From assembly GCA_003550305.1 (NCBI GenBank), contig QKYT01000407.1, positions 54,723 through 78,892 of the forward strand: a DNA stretch of 24,170 bases, given 5' to 3'. The position numbers were made by a program, and so were the translations under genes. This DNA is from Glomus cerebriforme (taxonomy: Eukaryota; Glomeromycota; Glomeromycetes; Glomerales; Glomeraceae). Below are positions 19,600 through 24,170 of the stretch, piece by piece. Numbering within the stretch: position 1 is the stretch's first letter; each line of letters begins with the position of its first letter. The notes below the pieces were generated by a model. That model saw only the letters and a program-made list of their open reading frames with translations. It made no database searches and had not been told where the DNA came from.

Positions 19600-19707
19600 T
19601 ATCTTCAGCCAGAGTTAAAGTGAATTTTGCATAAATTTCTAAATTTTAGCCTTAGTTTCGACTTTACATAGTTTTGTAGTTATATTTTCTTATTGCAGGA
19701 AATAGAA
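19600..19707 (-). repeat. Dispersed repeat B, copy 2
   Basis: Reverse complement of 11721-11832. TATCTTCAGCCAGAGTTAAA, then CATAAATTTCTAAATTTTAG and CCTTAGTTTCGAC are the best-kept parts. Confidence 0.65.
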
Positions 19708-19817
19708 ATAGTGTTTTGCAGCCAACTGTCAGAGGATCACAAATTCGCATAAATCTTGTGACTGAACGTCATCTCGAAGAAATTTTTACTATTCGTAAAA
19801 ATTTTATTAAAGAATAG
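19699..19817 (+). pseudogene. Possible terminal exon, unidentified
   Basis: A good 3' splice site (TTTTCTTATTGCAG, ending 19698) precedes 39 open codons reading NRNSVLQPTVRGSQIRINLV, then TERHLEEIFTIRKNFIKE and TAG. The mix of Arg/Glu/Thr and the higher G+C are coding-like. No preceding exon could be found, and the splice site lies in repeat B. Likely a relic; family unknown. Confidence 0.3.
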
Positions 19818-19848
19818 TTTCAAAAGCAGTAGCAAATTGCAATAAAAA

Positions 19849-20180
19849 CCTTAAATAAATTGTAAACGACATCGAAAATTAATTGAAAAAATCAATTTAC
19901 AATGTTAATGAAAAATACTAATCTATTATCGACCTATTTTAAATGTTTTTATATTCCTAATGGAAATAAATTCCTAAATAAGAAATATTTGAGTATAATT
20001 GATTTTTTTTATATAATAAAATGAATGATTTTTTATTGTGACAAAATAAATATTTTTTTATTTTTTACTACATTTACTATAAAAATTTGATTTTTTGGTT
20101 TCTTAACCTCAAATGACTTTTCGTCTATCATCTTTTTGCGGATGATCCCTTTTATTATATTACAAAAAATTTTGTAAGAC
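19849..20180 (+). repeat. Dispersed repeat, copy 2
   Basis: Same orientation as 5018-5250 followed directly by the match to 6785-6871 (CATCTTTTTGCGGATGA at 20131-20147). It appears to be a shorter version lacking about 1.5 kb found in copy 1. Confidence 0.5.
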
Positions 20181-20384
20181 TTTTTTTGTACTTTGTAAGT
20201 CATATTTGTAATTTAATGTTAAAAATAATTATTGTCATAAATTAAATTTTTATTATGACTCATAGATGATAATTTTATTTTGATATTGCTCTGGCTCTGA
20301 CTTATAGATTGGCAAAATAAAATATAATAGCTTAAATGCTAACACGCAAATTGAAGCCATACATGGCTTAATAAACAGTTAATA

Positions 20385-21030
20385 TTATAATAGTACGGAC
20401 CATAATTATGATCATAATCTATAGCAAAAACCTTAGAAATCAAATCATTCTTTGTATGACTTAAAATATGACTCTCAACATCATTATTCTTAAAGAAAAT
20501 ATAAAACTATCTTTAATATTTTCATAACTTCTACCAGAATCAGATTTCAATATAATAAGATTGTATCAGGGAAAAGACTAAAAAAAAAAGGATTTCAGGA
20601 CCCTAAACAATATTAATATAGGTTATAGGCAGCAAAAAAAAATTTACTATTAGCTCTACGAATCTTTTTCAGGGTCGGAACTATAATAATGTCAGTCAGT
20701 TACTAAATTAGTAATAAAATTCTTGCTGGCATTATAAAAAATCGCAAGATTTACATGATTTTTTTTTTAGCTAATTCTATCATGTTATCTATTTTAGTAT
20801 TGCTCGGGATCCTATTGTATCCTCCAAGATTCATTACTTTCTTTCACTTTAATAACTGTTATGGTATGAGATTTATTATCACAAACTTCATAGAACTTTT
20901 TAGATGTAAATTCATCCTGGAATCCACAAATTAATCTTGAAAATATTGGAGTAAATGCATGTGAGCTGTTCATATTGATCCATTTCAAAATCAATTTAGC
21001 ATGTTGAAATGTTATAATTTTAGAATTCAT
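20385..21030 (-). pseudogene. TLDc-domain gene relic, split by an insertion
   Basis: Read on the minus strand: NSKIITFQHAKLILKWI (21027-20977), FSRLICGFQDEFTSKKFYEV and CDNKSHTITVIKVKESNE (about 20943-20838), then a one-base shift into LGGYNRI (about 20835-20812). After about 250 inserted bases it resumes LKSDSGRSYENIKDSFIF (about 20556-20500), a second shift, NNDVESHILSHTKNDLISKV (about 20490-20430) and NYGPYY (about 20405). The order GFRDGF...F...C......VKV..S.E.LGGYNP......KDSFIFSF is the hallmark of TLDc domains, which in these fungi often follow BTB domains. No BTB part is seen. Frameshifts plus insertion make it dead. TLDc assignment from memory of the family pattern, no search. Confidence 0.7.
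20557..20806 (-). mobile_element. Insertion in the TLDc relic, related to the MITE at 10785-11012
   Basis: Minus-strand CATGTAAATCTT, then AGAATTTTATTACT, CTGACTGACATTAT and GAGCTAATAGTAAA match the 10793-11004 element in the same order over about 180 bases. It separates LGGYN from KSDSG of the TLDc frame. Ends and a target duplication are not clear, so borders come from the frame break. Confidence 0.55.
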
Positions 21031-21036
21031 TTGTTT

Positions 21037-21685
21037 TTATCAGTTAGAGTCCAAAAAACCTTAACCGGTTAATTAACCGGTTAAAACTTAATCTGGTCGG
21101 CATTAAAATTTGGCCAGAATTACAGCTAATTTCATAATGTACGGGACACTTGACAAAATTTTTGCCGAGAACTTGCCGGGTTGTCGGGTTGTCGGGTTGT
21201 CGGCAATTTGAAAAATAATAATAAGCACGTGAAAATAATTTGTTTGGTGTAACCTGTAACACGTCAAAATTGAAGAGATGTCACGTGTTATTTTGCAAAT
21301 ATTGTTATTTTTCAAATTGCCGACAACCCGACCAGCCGACAACCCGGCAAGTTCTCGGCAAAAATTTTGTCAAGTGTCCCGTACATTATGAAATTAGCTG
21401 TAACATTCGTTAAAAATTTGCGAAACTTTAATTCCGGCCGGCATTAAATTTTGACCGTGTTAACGAATTTCGTTAAATTTTGGCCAGCGTTAAAGTTTGA
21501 CCGGAATTAACTTATTGAAATTCATGGGAATGACCTGCATTTTAACCGATTAAATTAACTGATTAAAAAAAAACGACTAAATTAAATTAACCGGTTAATT
21601 TAACTGGTTAAAAATGATTTTTTAACCGGTCAACAGATTTCTTAACCGGTTAACCTTAACTGGTTCCAAGCTCTATTATCAGTTA
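21037..21685. mobile_element. Mutator-type MITE with 10-bp target duplication and nested long hairpin
   Basis: TTATCAGTTA at 21037-21046 is repeated at 21676-21685. The 629 bases between begin GAG...CCTTAACCGGTTAA and end with the inverse (TTAACCGGTTAACCTTAACT...CTC). The palindrome AACCGGTT occurs exactly at 21063, 21075, 21589 and 21644, with variants at 21544, 21603, 21624 and 21659. In the centre lie two 99-base inverted arms (21120-21218 and 21305-21403, two mismatches) around an 86-base loop with two CACGTG sites. Duplication length and multi-part inverted ends suit a non-autonomous Mutator-like element. It has no gene; short minus-strand open frames across the arms are by-products of the symmetry. 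Confidence 0.8.
21120..21403. repeat. 99-bp-arm inverted repeat
   Basis: Left arm 21120-21218 begins TTACAGCTAATTTCATAATG, and the right arm 21305-21403 is its complement. The only differences are two bases in the middle GGGTTG/GGCTGG of the GTCGG runs. The left arm holds a GGGTTGTC triplication (21178-21202). A transcript would fold into a long stem, so it is a candidate source of small RNAs; that role is inference. Confidence 0.9.
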
Positions 21686-22181
21686 TAGTTTTTGACAATC
21701 ATATGATCAAATTTTTGTATTTATCTTTTATTTATTTTATCTCTATTAATATAAATCTGAAATAAATTACACCAAAATACTCATAAATTCCTTAAAAGAA
21801 CATTATTTTAAACCCAGAAATTTAACTTTCTTTGAGCTTTTTATCCCATTCTTATAGTGGTAAGACCTACCATTAATGATGATATTTAAAAGATGGGCTA
21901 AAAGTAAAGCATGGATATGACAGATATGAAATACTTTTATGAAATCATTAATCTATACTATTAGCCAAAATTCATAATATATTCATAGTTACTAAATAAA
22001 TTTTATTTAATAAAACTAGGGAGTTTTGAGGCTTCATGTATGAATGCCCACATCTTTGAATAAAAATATATCATTAAAATGCAAGAAAAATATATAGACA
22101 ATTGTTTTTTTTTGCTTATATTATGATTAATATATTTTTATAAATAATAGAGTATATAATTATATAAATAAAACATGAGGA
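21686..22181. other. No gene recognised
   Basis: A+T-rich spacer. No coding match on either strand and no repeat that I can defend. Confidence 0.5.
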
Positions 22182-23690
22182 TTAAATTGGTAAAGGGCTT
22201 GCAGCTAATGCTTCAAGACGGTCATATTCTCAAATTACATCTGGATCTGTTATGAAAGCAGCTCTATCAAGTGCTGCTATTTAAACATGATCCCAAGTAG
22301 GACATCTGCTTAAAGTAATATATGCTTGACCAGTAGAGAATATTTGATTATCTAAACTAATAGTTATATTATTTATAGTTATATAATTTAAAGTAAGGTC
22401 TTGGGTTTTATGAATAGTTAAGGCATAACAGTTTTGAATTGGAAACTGCTATCAACTGGTATGATTTTTATTAATAGTAAAAAATTAATATCTGTTTTAA
22501 CTTCTATATCAATAATACCTCCTGGTACACTAGAATTGGAATCAATTTAATTGAATCTCTAGATTTTCTTTCATAAACAGCCAAGTTGACTTCAAACCAG
22601 TTTCTAATTCTAGCAAAATGATCAGTTAGGTATCATTGAAAAATACTTTGAGGTCAGATTGGTCAATATGTAAAATATGATTGAGATTTGATTAGATTTG
22701 ATTTACTATTAGATTTGACGTTTTTTAGAATCAATTCCAATTCTTAAATGAAACTCTAACTAATTTGATTCAGCATTAACATCTGTTATAACTCCAATTG
22801 TTCCATTATAAATATTAAGATTTGCTTTAGAATTGTTGAGATACATGACTTTTGCACCTTGAAGTTTAATAGAAGCTGAAAGATTTGTTTTTGATTCAAG
22901 TTTTTCAGTTAAATTGGTATACCATTGCTCTCCATTTATTATATAAATAGCATTAGAAATCATGAATTTTACTTCTGTAACTAGTAAAGTATTGCAAACT
23001 AAATGGTTAATTTTATCAGCTGTTTCACAAATCATGATATCCTATTATATTTGTTGTATTAAGAAAAATATCAATTGGTTTGTTAGGATCAAACATTTAA
23101 TGTTTTCTTAGCAATTTTTCCCAAATTTCATCTGTTATATTTCCTAATCAAATATTTTGCAATATATAATAAAATTCTGATTGTCTCTGTTGGTGGTGAG
23201 GTTGTTATAAAAAGAAAATTTCTAAACAGATGATTTAAATACTTGAGATCCAGTTACAGGTGTAAGTTATGCTAAATCACCAACTACAATAACATTAATT
23301 CCACCAAAAGCTAAAGTATTGTTATGTATTGTAGCTAGCATATTTGATATGAATTCAAATAGTTGAGCTGATATCATAGAAACCTCTTCTATGATAATTG
23401 TATCAATTGCTTTCAATTTATCTTTAAATTTATTATCATAAAATGCTTAATGTGAAATGAATAGTACTTCCTCCAATATTTTGAGCAGCAATTCCTATAG
23501 TGCCATTAAAAGAAATTTTGATCTGCTGTTTTGAAGGAATTCATTAATAAGTGAATTATATATAATTTTCCTGTTCCAGCAGATCCTGTAACAAAAAATA
23601 ATGCCACTTTCATGCATTTCTACTACTAAGATAAGCATTTTAAAATAGAAATGGCATATGACAGATCATGAATGAAATAATCATTCTAAC
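22182..23690 (-). pseudogene. PIF1-like helicase (Helitron-type), decayed
   Basis: Minus strand, N- to C-terminal order: VTGSAGTGKLYIIHSLINEF (Walker A, about 23595-23537; the Ser/Thr after Lys is Leu), TIIIEEVSMISAQLFEFI (Walker B region, about 23403-23350, usual Asp-Glu is Glu-Glu), FGGINVIVVGDLA*LTPV (about 23310-23255, the usual Gln is TAA), a longer open piece MICETADKINH to GTIGVITDVNAES (23035-22763) with KLQGAKVMYLNNS, VPGGIIDIE (about 22530), and ALTIHKTQDLTL...ISLDNQIFSTGQAYITLSR (about 22427-22300; the Gly of the usual TQG is Asp), ending at 22182. Such helicases unwind DNA 5'-3' and, fused to Rep, drive Helitrons; no Rep part is seen here. Many stops, so dead. Copies of this type are abundant in mycorrhizal fungi. 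Confidence 0.8.
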
Positions 23691-23840
23691 TAATTCAGAA
23701 GATAATCATCAAGCACGCACAAAAAAATTTTTTTTTTAAAAAAGGGTAAAATATATAATGTGATTATAAGAGAGAAAGTGAACTGATAAATTTAATAAAA
23801 ATGTAAGAAATTTTTAGAAAGTATAAATTTAAATTAATAA

Positions 23841-24023
23841 TCAGATTTTTGTTCTTTTTTTCTTTCTAGGTGGTTGAGTATTTGCTGGAGTATTATTATT
23901 ATTATCTTGATCATTGGTAGTTTCATCATTAAGAACTGTGTTTGAAGTTTGAACAGCTGGTATTAAATTTTCATATGTAAGGAAATTTGCCAATTCTTGA
24001 GCAGATATTTTTGACTGATAAAT
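23841..24023 (-). CDS. C-terminal coding fragment, copy 1, unidentified
   Basis: Minus-strand frame open for about 60 codons: QSKISAQELANFLTYENLIP, AVQTSNTVLNDETTNDQDNN, then NNTPANTQPPRKKKRTKI and TGA (23841-23843). It has an Asn/Gln/Thr-rich linker and a strongly basic end that resembles a nuclear localisation signal. There is no ATG; TTTATCAG just upstream could be a splice acceptor. It is the second copy of the same 3' end in reading order, so it either is an extra exon or a dead duplicate. Family not recognised. Confidence 0.45.
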   Translation of the reverse strand: MYQSKISAQELANFLTYENLIPAVQTSNTVLNDETTNDQDNNNNTPANTQPPRKKKRTKI

Positions 24024-24072
24024 TTAATAAAAATATAAGGAATTTTTAGAAAGTATAAATTTAAATTAATAA

Positions 24073-24170
24073 TCATTTTTTTGTTCTTTTTCTCCTTCTA
24101 GGTGTTTGAGTATTTGCTGGAGTATTATTATCATTATCTTGATCATTGGTAGTTTCATCATTAAGAACTG
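24073..24170 (-). CDS. C-terminal coding fragment, copy 2, cut by window end
   Basis: Same protein end as the neighbouring copy: VLNDETTNDQDNDNNTPANT, then QTPRRRKRTKK and TGA (24073-24075). Differences between copies keep the frame and the basic end (RKKKRTKI against RRRKRTKK). The gene continues beyond 24170 and cannot be named from this part. Confidence 0.5.
   Translation of the reverse strand, partial: VLNDETTNDQDNDNNTPANTQTPRRRKRTKK

Larger units (their letters stand above)
23782..24170. repeat. 232-bp tandem duplication, running off the window end
   Basis: ACTGATAAATTTAATAAAAA starts at 23782 and again at 24014, and the following about 155 bases match closely, including TTTTTAGAAAGTATAAATTT, the stop-codon region and GAGTATTTGCTGGAGTATTA. 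The second copy is cut by the window end, so more copies may follow. Confidence 0.9.

Noticed and set aside
10785..20806. One large inverted segmental duplication carrying repeat A, repeat B, promoter and kelch gene on both sides
   Set aside because: The order A-B-promoter-gene is the same on both sides, but distances differ greatly. The A copy on the right interrupts a TLDc gene that the left side lacks, so A and B are better read as dispersed repeats around separately duplicated kelch units.
21044..21342. Two overlapping minus-strand open frames in the hairpin region
   Set aside because: They run through inverted arms of a MITE and read GTCGG repeats as Arg/Pro/Thr runs. No start context or family resemblance.
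1..24170. tRNA, rRNA, CRISPR array, prokaryotic promoters or operons
   Set aside because: No cloverleaf with A and B boxes, no rRNA blocks and no array of regularly spaced short repeats with unique spacers. Introns and gene style are eukaryotic.

Overview
The window looks like nuclear DNA of a fungus, very probably an arbuscular mycorrhizal fungus of the Rhizophagus/Glomus type. Reasons: very high A+T, short GT-AG introns (69-93 nt), a family of small kelch-repeat membrane proteins, and many decayed mobile elements (Mutator-like transposase with SWIM finger, PIF1/Helitron-type helicase, TLDc-domain relic, several MITE-like elements). The taxon call is inference from protein style and composition; no search was run.

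Layout. 1-4440: a dead Mutator-like (MULE) transposase gene on +, split by a CCTGA-rich insertion. 4440-7370: no intact gene; a 175-bp tandem repeat, dispersed repeats, a G+C-richer island and a small minus-strand retroposon-like piece with an (AAAAT)n tail. 7375-19390: the core of the window, three paralogous six-exon kelch genes. Gene 1 is 8153-9912 (+), gene 2 is 13477-15251 (+), gene 3 is 17161-18661 (-), and a decayed fourth copy lies at 11240-11530. Each gene carries its own duplicated upstream region. Two MITE-like elements with target-site duplications lie between genes 1 and 2, and a broken coiled-coil gene lies between genes 2 and 3. 19390-22180: dispersed repeats, a TLDc relic on the minus strand cut by a small repeat, and a 629-bp Mutator-type MITE holding a 99-bp-arm hairpin. 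22182-23690: a decayed PIF1-like helicase on the minus strand. 23782-24170: a 232-bp tandem duplication that copies the 3' end of an unidentified minus-strand gene.

How the genes fit together. The kelch genes encode an N-terminal signal peptide, about six kelch-like blades, a Ser/Pro-rich stalk, one transmembrane helix and a short basic cytoplasmic tail, so genes 1 and 2 look like type I surface proteins. In gene 3 a junction with foreign DNA removes stalk, helix and tail, and it would be secreted. The ectodomains of genes 1 and 2 differ at roughly a fifth of positions while the helix region is almost identical even at silent sites. This is a family changing by duplication, local gene conversion and mobile-element breakage. 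Nothing here forms an operon, a CRISPR array or a prokaryotic defence system.
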